Assembly (NCBI RefSeq): GCF_009766065.1
Contig: NZ_LMUE01000002.1
Coordinates: 928,514-992,513 of the forward strand
Length of the DNA: 64,000 bases
Reading direction: 5' to 3'
Origin: Dyella sp. S184
GTDB taxonomy: Bacteria > Pseudomonadota > Gammaproteobacteria > Xanthomonadales > Rhodanobacteraceae
A program made the position numbers and the translations under genes. The notes under the pieces were generated by a model that worked only from the letters and a program-made list of their open reading frames with translations, did no database searches and had not been told where the DNA came from. How positions within the stretch are numbered: the first letter of the stretch is position 1; each line of letters starts with the position of its first letter. Positions 26,133 through 35,357 of the stretch are shown one piece after another.

Positions 26133-26841
26133 CTATTCAATTGAGCGCCGACTTCCAGACATTGGATACCTCCATGTAGAGGTTCCGCATGACGGTGGTG
26201 GTCAAGCCTGCAGGAATGCTTCCCTGGGCCGAGGTTTCAACGGCGCCGTGCCGTGCTGCGCGCACTTGGCACATTGCATGATCAGCACTGAGCGCAGCCC
26301 TGCTCTCCAACAACAAGCAGGCGGTGGTGGCGATAAGTAGCCGGATGGGTCTGGCTTCAAAGACATGTGACTACTCCCCCTATGGGACTGCAACAATCCT
26401 GATCGAAACCGATTTCGAAGGAGTACCTATTCGCTCCTAGACGGATTGGAGCACTGATTTTCGTACTGACCTCATCCCAGAATTTCGTGGTGGTTCAAAT
26501 ATCGAGGGCGGATCGAGCGACCCATTTCGTTCCGACCACGCAACACCGACGCACTTGGCTGAGAGGTGAGCTACGATTTGTTCATAAAAGTGTTGCGTCG
26601 CTCGGCCGACGACTGCGCAACAAAGGGTGCCTTGTGCAGGGCGCAACGGAAAATTCGGCTGCCCGGCGAACAAACTCAGCGTTTTAAAGGGTTCAACAAC
26701 GCAACACCATTCCGTAAGTACCAAGAAGGGGAAGTCAAGGATGGCCAAGCCGGCCAAACACCGTCGCTGTGCGACAACGACATAAGATAAGTAATGTCGC
26801 TGATCCCTTCGATTTAGAACTGTACCTAAACTTGGTGCGAT
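26133..26841. other. Intergenic stretch without a supported gene
   Basis: About 700 bases between two convergent genes. Several short frames exist, but none has a ribosome site, family motif or consistent codon use. The part around 26711-26760 resembles 39065-39115 elsewhere in the window. A degenerate operator-like sequence (ATAAGTAATGTCGCT) occurs near 26787 but faces no gene. Confidence 0.5.
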
Positions 26842-27582
26842 TTAATCCTTGACCGAGACTGCCGCACTCTCGCGCTTTGCCGCCTGTTCCAAGGCCATGG
26901 TCCGATAGTCCCGCGGGGCCATACCGACGGTCGCCTTGAACTGGCGGGCGAAAGCACTCTGGTCGACGAAACCGCAGGCCAGACCAATCGATGCGACGGT
27001 TTCGTTGCTCAGCAGCAGCCGCATCGCTGCCTCAATCCGCAGTTTGGTCAGAACCTGCTGCGGCGTCAGCTGGAACACCCGGCGAAAGTGTCGTTCCAGT
27101 TGGGCCACCGACAACGCAGCAAGCTCGGCCAGGGCGTGCACGCGCAGGCTCTCGGCATAGTTTTCCTGCATGTGGCTGAGGACGCGGCGCAGGCGTTCGT
27201 AGGTGGGATGGCGGCCATCGGGTTGGCCCAGGTCGCGCGAGATGCCGATCACCCCGCGTACCTCGCCACGCACTCTCAACGGGCGCTTGCAGGTCAGGCA
27301 CCAGCCCGGCGTACGGTTGTTGAAGATATGCACCTCGAGCTGGTTCTCGACGATTTCGCCGTCGAGCACACGCTTGTCCTGCGCTGCATAGGACCCGCCC
27401 ATAGTGGCGGGAAAAAGTTCATTCACCCCTTTGCCGATGACCTCGCTGCGATGCTTGAGTCCCAGCCGTCGCATCAGGGTCAGATTGGCGTGCGTATAGC
27501 GACCTTTCGCATCCTTGACGAAGAACACCACGTCCGGCAAAGCATCGAACAGTGGCTCGAGTTCATCGGCTGAAATCTTCAT
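26842..27582 (-). CDS. PAS-AraC family transcriptional regulator
   Basis: 246 residues. The N-terminal ~120 residues are a PAS domain ([29 protein letters not shown]) that could sense a ligand. The C-terminal ~100 are an AraC-type pair of helix-turn-helix motifs ([40 protein letters not shown], then GMAPRDYR). It is divergent from the hydroxyproline operon and is the obvious candidate regulator, with hydroxyproline or an intermediate as inducer. LhpR of pseudomonads is also an AraC-family protein. Confidence 0.9.
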   Translation of the reverse strand: MKISADELEPLFDALPDVVFFVKDAKGRYTHANLTLMRRLGLKHRSEVIGKGVNELFPATMGGSYAAQDKRVLDGEIVENQLEVHIFNNRTPGWCLTCKRPLRVRGEVRGVIGISRDLGQPDGRHPTYERLRRVLSHMQENYAESLRVHALAELAALSVAQLERHFRRVFQLTPQQVLTKLRIEAAMRLLLSNETVASIGLACGFVDQSAFARQFKATVGMAPRDYRTMALEQAAKRESAAVSVKD

Positions 27583-27700
27583 GGCTGCTCATTGCTCCAC
27601 GGCACTGGCACAGTGCGGCATGCGACAGGAAAAATCTTGCTTAACGCATCACGGCGCGTATTTTCAACAAGCCCTCATCACCCTGAAGCGGGAATGGAGC

Positions 27701-27719
27701 CGGCATGACAACTATGCCG
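27701..27719. promoter_or_regulatory. Inverted repeat upstream of the hydroxyproline operon
   Basis: CGGCAT and ATGCCG, separated by 7 bases, form a perfect 6-base inverted repeat 66 bases before the epimerase ATG in the divergent gap between regulator and operon. It is a candidate operator; AraC proteins more often use direct repeats, so the link is weak. Confidence 0.4.
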
Positions 27720-27784
27720 AATTCCGCACCGAATGCCAGCAAGCCTTTCTAGACGCCCGGGGCCGCGGCAGCGAGGATGCCCAT

Positions 27785-28726
27785 ATGCAGACCATCGACT
27801 TCATCGACTCGCACACCGGCGGTGAACCCACCCGCGTGGTGATTGCCGGTTTCCCCGACCTGGGTACGGGCACCATGGCCGAACGACGTAGCCTTTGCCG
27901 CGATCGCTACGACAACTGGCGCCAGGCCATCGCGTGCGAACCGCGTGGTTCGGATACCATGGTTGGCGCGCTGCTGCTGGAACCGCAGGACCCGAACGCA
28001 TGTGCGGGAGTGATCTTCTTCAACAACGTCGGCTACCTCGGCATGTGCGGGCACGGCACGATCGGACTGATCCGCACCCTGCACCACCTGGGTCGCATCG
28101 CGCCGGGCCGGCATCAATTGGAAACCCCGGTAGGCATGGTGGGCGTCGAGCTCCACCCGGATGGGCAGGTCGCGGTAGACAACGTCGAGAGCTATCGCCA
28201 TGCCAGCAACGTGCAACTGGACGTGCCCGGCTACGGCCGCGTATCCGGCGATGTGGCCTGGGGCGGCAACTGGTTTTTCATCAGCAAGGACTGTCCGGTG
28301 CCCCTGGTCCTTGCCAACCAGCGTGCGCTGACGTTTTATACCGAAGCGATCCGCGGTGCGCTCGAGAAGAACGGCATCACCGGCGCGCGCGGCGAAGAGA
28401 TCGATCACATCGAGCTCAACGAAACGAGCCCGCAGGACGACGCCGACGCCCGCAATTTCGTCCTGTGCCCCGGCATGGCCTACGACCGCTCGCCGTGCGG
28501 TACCGGCACCAGCGCCAAGGTCGCCTGCCTGGCAGCGGACGGCAAACTGGCACCCGATCAAGCGTGGCGTCAGGCCGGCATCCTGGGCAGTGTCTTCGAG
28601 GCACGCTACCGTGTCGGTTCGCACGGCGTCCTTCCGCAAATCACCGGCAGCGCCTACATCACGCTACGCGGCCAGTTGTTGATCGACGAAAACGATCCCA
28701 TGACCTGGGGCATCGGCGCCGCGTGA
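27785..28726 (+). CDS. lhpA: 4-hydroxyproline 2-epimerase
   Basis: 313 residues from the ATG at 27785 ([19 protein letters not shown]), preceded by AGGA; the open frame further upstream covers the promoter. It is a proline-racemase-family enzyme with both catalytic cysteines: Cys88 in GMCGHGTIG and Cys238 in [12 protein letters not shown]. Having two cysteines marks epimerase rather than the related dehydratase, where the first is threonine. It converts trans-4-hydroxy-L-proline to cis-4-hydroxy-D-proline, the first step of catabolism. The stop overlaps the GTG of the next gene. Confidence 0.93.
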   Translation: MQTIDFIDSHTGGEPTRVVIAGFPDLGTGTMAERRSLCRDRYDNWRQAIACEPRGSDTMVGALLLEPQDPNACAGVIFFNNVGYLGMCGHGTIGLIRTLHHLGRIAPGRHQLETPVGMVGVELHPDGQVAVDNVESYRHASNVQLDVPGYGRVSGDVAWGGNWFFISKDCPVPLVLANQRALTFYTEAIRGALEKNGITGARGEEIDHIELNETSPQDDADARNFVLCPGMAYDRSPCGTGTSAKVACLAADGKLAPDQAWRQAGILGSVFEARYRVGSHGVLPQITGSAYITLRGQLLIDENDPMTWGIGAA

Positions 28727-29823
28727 AAAGCTATGACCTGATCGTTGTCGGTGCCGGCATCGTGGGTGCCGCCTGTGCCGATTACGCTAGCGCAGCAGGG
28801 TTGCGGGTGGCGATCATCGAGCCGGGCCCGATCGGCGGTGCTGCCACGGCGGCAGCCATGGGTCATCTGGTGGCGATGGACGACGATCCGGCGGAGTTCG
28901 TACTGGCGCACTACTCGCTGGGCTTGTGGGAGGCGCTGACCGATCTGCCGCAGGCGGAGTACAGCCGCTGTGGCACGCTCTGGGTTGCTGCTGGCGAAGA
29001 GGACCTCACACGCATTCCGCAGAAACTGGCGCGACTGAGCGCCGCCGGCGTGGCAGCGCGAGCCATCGATGCCGAGGAGCTTTACCGCCTCGAACCGATC
29101 CTGGTCGCAGGCCTGGCGGGTGGCCTGCTGGTTCCGCATGAAGCAGTGGTCTATCCCCCCGCCGTCGCCCGCTATCTGGTCGAACGCGCCCGGCAACGCG
29201 GCGCCGAGTTTTACCCCATCCATGCAAGCCACCTTGAGGCAAGTGCAGGAGTGCGGCTGGAAGACGGCACCGGACTGAGCGGACCGGTCCTGGTCACCAC
29301 CGGCTGCGCCCTGCCGCAGTTGCTGCCTGGGTTGCCACTGCGTCCCCGCAAGGGGCATCTGGTGATCACCGATCGCTATCCCGGCACAGTGCATCATCAA
29401 GTGCTGGAACTGGGTTACGCCGACAGCGCCCACGGTGAAGCCGACAGCAGTGTGGCGTTCAACGTGCAACCGCGCCCCACCGGACAGATTTTGATTGGTT
29501 CATCGCGCGAGTACAGCGCCACCACGTCCGAGGTATCGATGCCGATGGTGCAACGTATGCTCGAGCGCACTTTTCGTTTCATGCCCGCCTTGCGCCAGCT
29601 CGACGCACTGCGCATCTGGACCGGTTTTCGCCCGGTCAGTGCCGATGGCCTGCCTTATCTCGGTCGGGTCGCGGGTCAACAGGATGTCTGGGTGGCCGCC
29701 GGCCACGAGGGACTTGGCGTCACCACTTCACTGGGCAGCGCCCACTTGGTTATCGACCAACTGCTGGGCCGTCAGCCGGCCATCGATCCGCAGCCGTACG
29801 ATCCGGCACGGGTGGCCGCATGA
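28723..29823 (+). CDS. lhpB: D-hydroxyproline dehydrogenase, FAD subunit (DadA-like)
   Basis: 366 residues from the GTG at 28723, overlapping the epimerase stop (GTGA); a longer open frame upstream is antisense-like noise. The FAD-binding motif is [20 protein letters not shown]. The C-terminal [18 protein letters not shown] and [15 protein letters not shown] are standard in DadA/glycine-oxidase-type enzymes. With the next two genes it makes a heteromeric dehydrogenase that oxidises cis-4-hydroxy-D-proline to pyrroline-4-hydroxy-2-carboxylate. Confidence 0.9.
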   Translation: MKSYDLIVVGAGIVGAACADYASAAGLRVAIIEPGPIGGAATAAAMGHLVAMDDDPAEFVLAHYSLGLWEALTDLPQAEYSRCGTLWVAAGEEDLTRIPQKLARLSAAGVAARAIDAEELYRLEPILVAGLAGGLLVPHEAVVYPPAVARYLVERARQRGAEFYPIHASHLEASAGVRLEDGTGLSGPVLVTTGCALPQLLPGLPLRPRKGHLVITDRYPGTVHHQVLELGYADSAHGEADSSVAFNVQPRPTGQILIGSSREYSATTSEVSMPMVQRMLERTFRFMPALRQLDALRIWTGFRPVSADGLPYLGRVAGQQDVWVAAGHEGLGVTTSLGSAHLVIDQLLGRQPAIDPQPYDPARVAA

Positions 29824-30065
29824 GTGCGCTGATACTCATCCAGGTCAACGGCTGTGACGTCGAGGTGCCGGCCGGCACCAGCGTCGCCGCTGCAATCGCC
29901 CGGCTGGAACTACCCTTTCGCCGCTCGGTGCGCGGACAGTGGCGTGCTCCGCTTTGCGGCATGGGCGTGTGCTTCGAGTGCCGCGTGCATATCGATGGCG
30001 TCGCCCAGCAGCGCGCCTGCATGGTGCCCGTGCGCGAAGGCATGCAGGTATCGACCGATGACTGA
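29820..30065 (+). CDS. Small (2Fe-2S) subunit of the D-hydroxyproline dehydrogenase
   Basis: 81 residues. Ferredoxin-type cluster ligands are seen in CGMGVCFECRVHIDG and the later ACMVPV cysteine. It resembles HcnA-like subunits that pass electrons within heterotrimeric amino acid dehydrogenases. Both ends overlap neighbours (4 bases before, 8 after), which indicates tight translational coupling. Confidence 0.88.
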   Translation: MSALILIQVNGCDVEVPAGTSVAAAIARLELPFRRSVRGQWRAPLCGMGVCFECRVHIDGVAQQRACMVPVREGMQVSTDD

Positions 30066-31332
30066 TCACTACGACGTACTCGTTGTTGGCGCCGGCCCGG
30101 CGGGCCTTGCCGCAGCCACGGCGGCCGCAAGCCACGGCGCACGGGTGGGCCTGATCGATGCCCAAGCCACGGCGGGCGGCCAGGTATGGCGCCATGATGT
30201 GGAGCACGGCGATACCGCCCTGGCACGCCGCAACGTAGCCGCCGCACTGGAGCATCCCGGCGTAACCTGGCTGGCGCAGACGCGGGTCGTCGGCGTCGAG
30301 GCCGGCGCGCTGCTGGTAGAGGATCCAAAAAACGCCCGGTGGCTGCGTTACCGCGCCCTGATCCTGGCTACCGGTGCGCGCGAACTGCTGCTGCCGTTCC
30401 CCGGCTGGACGCTGCCCGGAGTGACCGGCGCCGGTGGCCTGCAGGCACTGGTCAAGCAGGGCTGGCCGTTGCGGGGACGTCGCGTGGTCATTGCCGGCAG
30501 TGGCCCCTTGCTGCTGGCTGCTGCGGTTACCGCGCGCCGACATGGTGCCCAGGTGCTGGGCATCTACGAACAAGCCAGCGCCGACAACATCCAGCGCTTT
30601 GCGCGCAGTCTCTGGCGCTGGCCGGGCAAAGCCGCCCAAGCCGTCGGGATGCGCGCCCAACTGGTTGGCGCGCCGTATCGCTGCGGCAGCGTCGTGCGCC
30701 GCGCATTCGGGGAAACGCATATCCAGTCGATCGAGGTAGACGGCCCGCGTGGTCTGGAGCAGATCGCCTGCGACCATCTCGCCGTTGGCTATGGCTTGCT
30801 ACCGAACGTGGAACTCGCCCAGCTGCTTGGCTGCGATCTCCAGCTGGTGGGTGTCCATCCACGCGTCAGCACCGATGCGCAGCAGCGCACCAGTGTCGAA
30901 GGCATCTATGCGACCGGTGAACTCTGTGGCATCGGCGGGCGCGACAGCGCTCGCTTCGAGGGCGCTATCGCCGGCCATGCGGCGGTGGGCGACGATGCCC
31001 ACGTCGCCCGCCTGCAACGGCACCGGCAACATGCCCGTCGTTTTGCTGAGCTGCTCGACCGGCATTTCGCGCTCGACCCGCGCGTGCATGCATTGGCCGA
31101 ACCGGACACCTTGATCTGCCGCTGCGAAGACGTACCGCTGTCCGCGCTGGACGGCTATACCGATGCACGCAGCGCCAAGCTCGCTACCCGCTGTGGCATG
31201 GGTGCCTGCCAGGGCCGCATCTGCGGCAGCGCGCTGGCCGAACTTGCCCGTTTTCCACGCAACGGTTCGCGTCCGCCGCTGTTCCCAGCCCGGCTTTCCA
31301 CGCTGGGCTCCGACCCCTCTTCCGTTCGCTAA
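30058..31332 (+). CDS. FAD/NAD oxidoreductase subunit of the D-hydroxyproline dehydrogenase (HcnB-like)
   Basis: 424 residues from the ATG at 30058 (MTDHYDVLVVGAGPAGLAAA). FAD motif at the N-terminus, a second dinucleotide fold around 140-170 (VVIAGSGPLLLAAAV), and a C-terminal BFD-like cluster domain with cysteines in LICRCEDVPLS and TRCGMGACQGRICG. This is the usual partner of the small 2Fe-2S protein and the DadA-like subunit, and it carries electrons towards the respiratory chain. Confidence 0.9.
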   Translation: MTDHYDVLVVGAGPAGLAAATAAASHGARVGLIDAQATAGGQVWRHDVEHGDTALARRNVAAALEHPGVTWLAQTRVVGVEAGALLVEDPKNARWLRYRALILATGARELLLPFPGWTLPGVTGAGGLQALVKQGWPLRGRRVVIAGSGPLLLAAAVTARRHGAQVLGIYEQASADNIQRFARSLWRWPGKAAQAVGMRAQLVGAPYRCGSVVRRAFGETHIQSIEVDGPRGLEQIACDHLAVGYGLLPNVELAQLLGCDLQLVGVHPRVSTDAQQRTSVEGIYATGELCGIGGRDSARFEGAIAGHAAVGDDAHVARLQRHRQHARRFAELLDRHFALDPRVHALAEPDTLICRCEDVPLSALDGYTDARSAKLATRCGMGACQGRICGSALAELARFPRNGSRPPLFPARLSTLGSDPSSVR

Positions 31333-31350
31333 TCTCCAAGGAGTTTCCCC

Positions 31351-32256
31351 ATGAGCAATGCATCCCTCTGGCACGGCGTCCTGCCCGCCATCACCACCCC
31401 GTTCACCACCGACGGTCAGATCGACCATGCTTTCCTGGCCAAGCATGCGGTGCAGATGATCGACGCCGGCTGCAAGGGTATCGTGCCGCTGGGTTCGCTG
31501 GGCGAAGCCGCCACGCTGAGCTTCGAGGACAAGACCGCGATCCTGCGCACCCTGGTCAAGGCTCTCGACGGCCGCGCACCGGTCATCCCGGGCATCGCCT
31601 CGCTGTCCACCGACGAAGCCGTGCGCCTGGCCAAGGAAGCCAAGACCATTGGTTGCAAAGGCCTGATGGTGCTGCCGCCGTATGTGTACTCGACCGACTG
31701 GCGTGAAATGGGCGCCCATGTGAAAGCGGTGATCGGCGCCACCGATCTGCCGTGCATGCTCTACAACAACCCGGTGGCTTACAAGACCGACTTCACTCCG
31801 GCACAGATGGCCGAGCTGGCTGCCGAATTCCCGAACCTGCAGGCGGTGAAGGAGTCCTCCGGTGACGTGCGCCGCTTCGCCGCCATCAAGTCCTTGCTGG
31901 GCGATCGCCTGAACCTGCTAGTGGGCATGGACGATGCCATTGTCGAAGGCGTCAGCATGGGCGCGGTGGGCTGGGTCGCTGGCCTGGTGAATGCCTATCC
32001 GGCCGAGTCGGTGAAGCTGTTCGAGCTGGCCCGCGATGGCGGCGCCAAGGCGGCCATGCCACTGTATGCGTGGTTCCTGCCGCTGCTGCGTCTGGATACC
32101 GTGCCCACCTTCGTGCAGCTGATCAAGCTGGTGCAGGCCAAGGTCGGCATGGGCAGCGAGACGGTGCGCGCGCCACGTCTGCCGGTCGCTGGCGCCGAAC
32201 GCGACGCCGCACTGAAGGTGATCGACCACGCCATCGCCACCCTGCCGGAGGTCTGA
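31351..32256 (+). CDS. lhpC: 1-pyrroline-4-hydroxy-2-carboxylate deaminase (DapA family)
   Basis: 301 residues, the size of DHDPS/NAL family members. GVLPAITTPF opens the barrel, and GSLGEAATLSFEDK, LYNNPVAYKTDF and the Schiff-base Lys167 in LQAVKESSGDVRRF are all present. In this operon the family member deaminates and dehydrates pyrroline-4-hydroxy-2-carboxylate to 2-oxoglutarate semialdehyde. A good AAGGAG site precedes the ATG by a few bases. It ends one base before the semialdehyde dehydrogenase. Confidence 0.92.
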   Translation: MSNASLWHGVLPAITTPFTTDGQIDHAFLAKHAVQMIDAGCKGIVPLGSLGEAATLSFEDKTAILRTLVKALDGRAPVIPGIASLSTDEAVRLAKEAKTIGCKGLMVLPPYVYSTDWREMGAHVKAVIGATDLPCMLYNNPVAYKTDFTPAQMAELAAEFPNLQAVKESSGDVRRFAAIKSLLGDRLNLLVGMDDAIVEGVSMGAVGWVAGLVNAYPAESVKLFELARDGGAKAAMPLYAWFLPLLRLDTVPTFVQLIKLVQAKVGMGSETVRAPRLPVAGAERDAALKVIDHAIATLPEV

Positions 32257-32257
32257 A

Positions 32258-33853
32258 ATGAGTGCACTGGAACACGTACTGATCGCTGGGCAGTGGACCG
32301 CGTCGGTGGATGCGCAGGGCAGTTTCCGCGCGGCTGATCCGACGCAGGCCGAGGCCATCGGCCCGTCGTTTCCAGTCAGCGGCGCGGCCGACCTGGAGGC
32401 GGCGCTGGCGGCCGCCTCGGCGGTTGCCGTCGAGCTGGCCGCCGTGCCAGCCGCCCAGATCGCCGATTTTCTCGACGCTTATGCCGCCGCCATCGACGCC
32501 GATGCCGATACCTTGGTGGCACTGGCACATGCCGAGACCGCCCTGCCCACCGAACCGCGTTTGCGCTCGGTGGAACTGCCGCGTGCCAGCGGCCAGCTAC
32601 GCCAGGCGGCCAAGGCGGCACGCAGTCATGCCTGGACCGATCCGGTGATCGACACCGCCGCTGGCCTGCGAGCACATCGTGCGCCGCTGGGCAAGCCAGT
32701 GCTGATCTTCGGCCCCAACAATTTTCCATTCGCCTTCAATGCGATTGCCGGCAGCGACTTCGCCTCGGCGATCGCGGCACGCAATCCAGTGATTGCGAAG
32801 GCGCATCCTTCGCATCCAGCCACCAGCCAACGGCTGGCGCAGCTCGCGCATCAGGCCCTGCTCGCCAGTGGTTTGCCAGCGGCGGCTGTGCAAATGCTTT
32901 ACCACTTTGACAACGCACTGGGGCTCAAGCTGGCCGGGGATGCGCGACTGGGCGCGATCGGCTTCACCGGCAGCCGCGTCGGCGGTCTCGCGCTGAAGGT
33001 TGCTGCCGACAAGGCGGGCGTGCCGATCTATGCGGAGCTGTCCAGCATCAACCCGGTCTTCATGTTGCCTGGCGTGCTGGCCGAACGCGGCGCGGCACTC
33101 GCACAGGAACTCTTCAACTCCTGCATGATGGGCAGCGGCCAGTTCTGCACCAATCCGGGCATCGTCATCGTGCCACGCAACGCCGATGGCGACGCGTTTG
33201 TCGCTGCCGCCCTCAAGCACTTCAGTGAAGCGACGCCCAAGGTGCTGTTCTCGCAGGGCGTGCAGCAGGGGTTGGAGCAAGGCGTGGCCACCTTGCTGGG
33301 TGCTGGGGCTGAGTTGCTCGCTGGCGGCAACGCCGGTGATGGCGCGGGCTACCACTACCAGCCCACCCTGCTCAGCGTGGATGCCGGGACCTTCATCGCC
33401 CACGCCGAGGTCTTGCAGACCGAAGCCTTCGGTCCGGTCAGCCTGCTGGTCCGTGCCGACGACACCGCCGCCATGGCCGCCCTGGCTGCCAGCTTCGAGG
33501 GCAACCTCACCGGCACGCTGTACCGTGCTGCCGATGGCTGCGACGACGATGTCTGGCAAGCCATCGCCCCGGCCTTGCGCACACGCGTAGGCCGCTTGAT
33601 CGCCAACAAGATGCCCACCGGCGTAGCAGTGAGTCCGGCGATGAACCACGGCGGTCCGTATCCCAGCACCAGCCATCCGGGCTTTACCGCGGTCGGCATG
33701 CCGGCGGCGATCCATCGCTTCACCGCCCTGCACAGCTATGACGGCGTACCCGAAGCGTTGCTGCCGGTCGAATTGCGCGATGCCGCGGTCGCGGGCCTGC
33801 AACGACTGATCGATGGACGCTGGAGCGATGCCGCCGTGGGTACCTCGGCATGA
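32258..33853 (+). CDS. lhpG: 2-oxoglutarate semialdehyde dehydrogenase (type III-like)
   Basis: 531 residues, longer than common aldehyde dehydrogenases and typical of the NADP-dependent ketoglutarate-semialdehyde group. LIFGPNNFPFAFNAIAGSDF and IAKAHPSHPATSQ form the cofactor site, GFTGSRVGG and AELSSINPVFMLPG follow, and catalytic Cys297 sits in GSGQFCTNPGIVI. It makes 2-oxoglutarate and ends the hydroxyproline route. The stop overlaps the start of the peptidase gene (ATGA). Confidence 0.93.
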   Translation: MSALEHVLIAGQWTASVDAQGSFRAADPTQAEAIGPSFPVSGAADLEAALAAASAVAVELAAVPAAQIADFLDAYAAAIDADADTLVALAHAETALPTEPRLRSVELPRASGQLRQAAKAARSHAWTDPVIDTAAGLRAHRAPLGKPVLIFGPNNFPFAFNAIAGSDFASAIAARNPVIAKAHPSHPATSQRLAQLAHQALLASGLPAAAVQMLYHFDNALGLKLAGDARLGAIGFTGSRVGGLALKVAADKAGVPIYAELSSINPVFMLPGVLAERGAALAQELFNSCMMGSGQFCTNPGIVIVPRNADGDAFVAAALKHFSEATPKVLFSQGVQQGLEQGVATLLGAGAELLAGGNAGDGAGYHYQPTLLSVDAGTFIAHAEVLQTEAFGPVSLLVRADDTAAMAALAASFEGNLTGTLYRAADGCDDDVWQAIAPALRTRVGRLIANKMPTGVAVSPAMNHGGPYPSTSHPGFTAVGMPAAIHRFTALHSYDGVPEALLPVELRDAAVAGLQRLIDGRWSDAAVGTSA

Positions 33854-35070
33854 CGCGGAAAGCCGCCGGCAAGCCGCAAATCGGTGGACACCGCCTGGAG
33901 GACGCCCAGGTCCTGCTCAAGCCGTGGCCGCACAAGGCAGCGCCGATCCAGCCTGCCGAGTACGAGCAACGGCTCGCCCAGGCCCGTGCGCTGATGCGTC
34001 AGCGCGGTGATGGCGCGCTGCTGATTACCGCGGGCAGTTCGCTGCGTTATTTCACCGGTATCACCTGGGGTGTCAGTGAGCGCCTGGTGGCGATGCTGCT
34101 GACCTTGCAGGGCGACCCCATCGTGCTGGCTCCGAGTTTCGAAGAGGGCTCGCTCAGCCACGAGTTGAAGATCCCGGTGCAGGCGTGGCTGTGGGAAGAA
34201 CACGAAAACCCGCAGCAGATCGTCGCCGATGTGATGATCGAGCAGGACGTGCAGCAACTGGCGCTGGACCCGGCTGCAGCGTTTGTCATCCACGAGCGCC
34301 TGCGCGCTGTGATCGGCGATCGCCGCATCGTCGATGCCAGCGCGATCGTCGATGGCTGTCGCATGTGCAAGTCGCCGGCTGAACTGGCCTTGATGAAGCA
34401 GGCCACCGCGATGACCCTGCACGTACATCGACTGGCCGCCGGTCTGATGCGCGTCGGCATCAGTACGGGCGAGATCAAGCGCTTCATCGATCAGGCCCAT
34501 CGCGCGCTGGGCGCCGAAGGCGGCTCGACCTTCTGCATCGTGCAGTTCGGTCACGCTACGGCGTATCCGCACGGCATTCCCGGCGAACAGCACCTGCGCC
34601 AGGACGAGCTGGTGTTGATCGACACCGGTTGCAGCGTCGAGGGCTACCAGTCGGACATCACCCGCACCTATATCTTCGGCACGCCTAATGCCGAGCAAGA
34701 ACGCATCTGGTTGCTGGAACAAGCTGCCCAGCAAGCGGCGTTCGATGCCGTGCGTCCGGGCGTGCGCTGTGACGAGGTGGATGCGGCCGCACGCCGCGTA
34801 CTCGAAGCCGCTGGCCTGGGTCCGGATTACCGGCTGCCCGGCCTGCCGCATCGCACCGGCCACGGCTGCGGCATGAGCATCCATGAAAAACCTTACCTGG
34901 TGCGCGGCAACGACACCGTACTGGCCCCGGGCATGTGCTGCAGCAACGAGCCGATGATCGTGGTGCCCGGCCAGTTCGGCATCCGCCTGGAAGACCACTT
35001 CTACGTCACCGAAGACGGCGCGGCCTGGTTTACACCGCCCTCGCCGGCGATCGACCGGCCGTTTGCCTAG
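33850..35070 (+). CDS. M24-family Xaa-Pro dipeptidase
   Basis: 406 residues. The C-terminal pita-bread domain carries all five dinuclear-metal ligands: LIDTGCSVEGYQSDITRTY (two Asp), HRTGHGCGMSIHEKPYL (His), CSNEPMIVVP (Glu) and LEDHFYVTED (Glu). The family cleaves dipeptides ending in proline or hydroxyproline. Its start overlaps the dehydrogenase stop, so it is part of the hydroxyproline operon and would release imino acids from collagen-derived peptides. Confidence 0.9.
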   Translation: MTRKAAGKPQIGGHRLEDAQVLLKPWPHKAAPIQPAEYEQRLAQARALMRQRGDGALLITAGSSLRYFTGITWGVSERLVAMLLTLQGDPIVLAPSFEEGSLSHELKIPVQAWLWEEHENPQQIVADVMIEQDVQQLALDPAAAFVIHERLRAVIGDRRIVDASAIVDGCRMCKSPAELALMKQATAMTLHVHRLAAGLMRVGISTGEIKRFIDQAHRALGAEGGSTFCIVQFGHATAYPHGIPGEQHLRQDELVLIDTGCSVEGYQSDITRTYIFGTPNAEQERIWLLEQAAQQAAFDAVRPGVRCDEVDAAARRVLEAAGLGPDYRLPGLPHRTGHGCGMSIHEKPYLVRGNDTVLAPGMCCSNEPMIVVPGQFGIRLEDHFYVTEDGAAWFTPPSPAIDRPFA

Positions 35071-35141
35071 TCTGTCTGCATCCGCTGCCGATGACCAACG
35101 CGACCCCCACGTTATGCTCAATTCCGCATGACGTGGGGTTA

Positions 35142-35345
35142 ATGCTTTCTATACGTGCCGTGCTGCAGCGGCGAGCATGGAGAACGAACGCTGGCGACGC
35201 GAAATTCGATATTCGTGCCTTCCATGACGAGATGCTTTCCGGTGGCGCGGTGCCGCTGGACCTGCTCGATGCGAGCACCCATGCCTGGATCGCCGCGGTC
35301 AAGGCTGGCCATGCCCCGTCGACTCCGCTTGCCACCTCTCTTTAA
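35142..35345 (+). pseudogene. Remnant of a duplicated DUF885 peptidase 3' end
   Basis: The frame reads KFDIRAFHDEMLSGGAVPLD near its end, almost the same as KFDIRAFHDAVLSTGSVPLP at the C-terminus of the intact gene just downstream. The preceding residues (RRAWRTNAGDA) also resemble the RARAEKALGS stretch of the intact copy. Nothing further upstream matches, and no start codon or family N-terminus is present, so this is a truncated tandem copy or the scar of a deletion. It occupies most of the 287-base gap between the two peptidase genes. Confidence 0.75.
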
Positions 35346-35357
35346 CCGGAATCGCTC

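Noticed and set aside
26437-26757. 106-residue minus-strand frame
   Set aside because: No ribosome site or domain; it covers the stretch similar to 39065-39115, so a repeat is more likely than a gene.
26786-26800. Seventh operator-like sequence ATAAGTAATGTCGCT
   Set aside because: The conserved TTTCCGA half is lost and no gene starts downstream in that direction.
27895-28722. Long upstream extension of the D-hydroxyproline dehydrogenase frame
   Set aside because: It overlaps the epimerase in another frame; the GTG at 28723 gives the family N-terminus.
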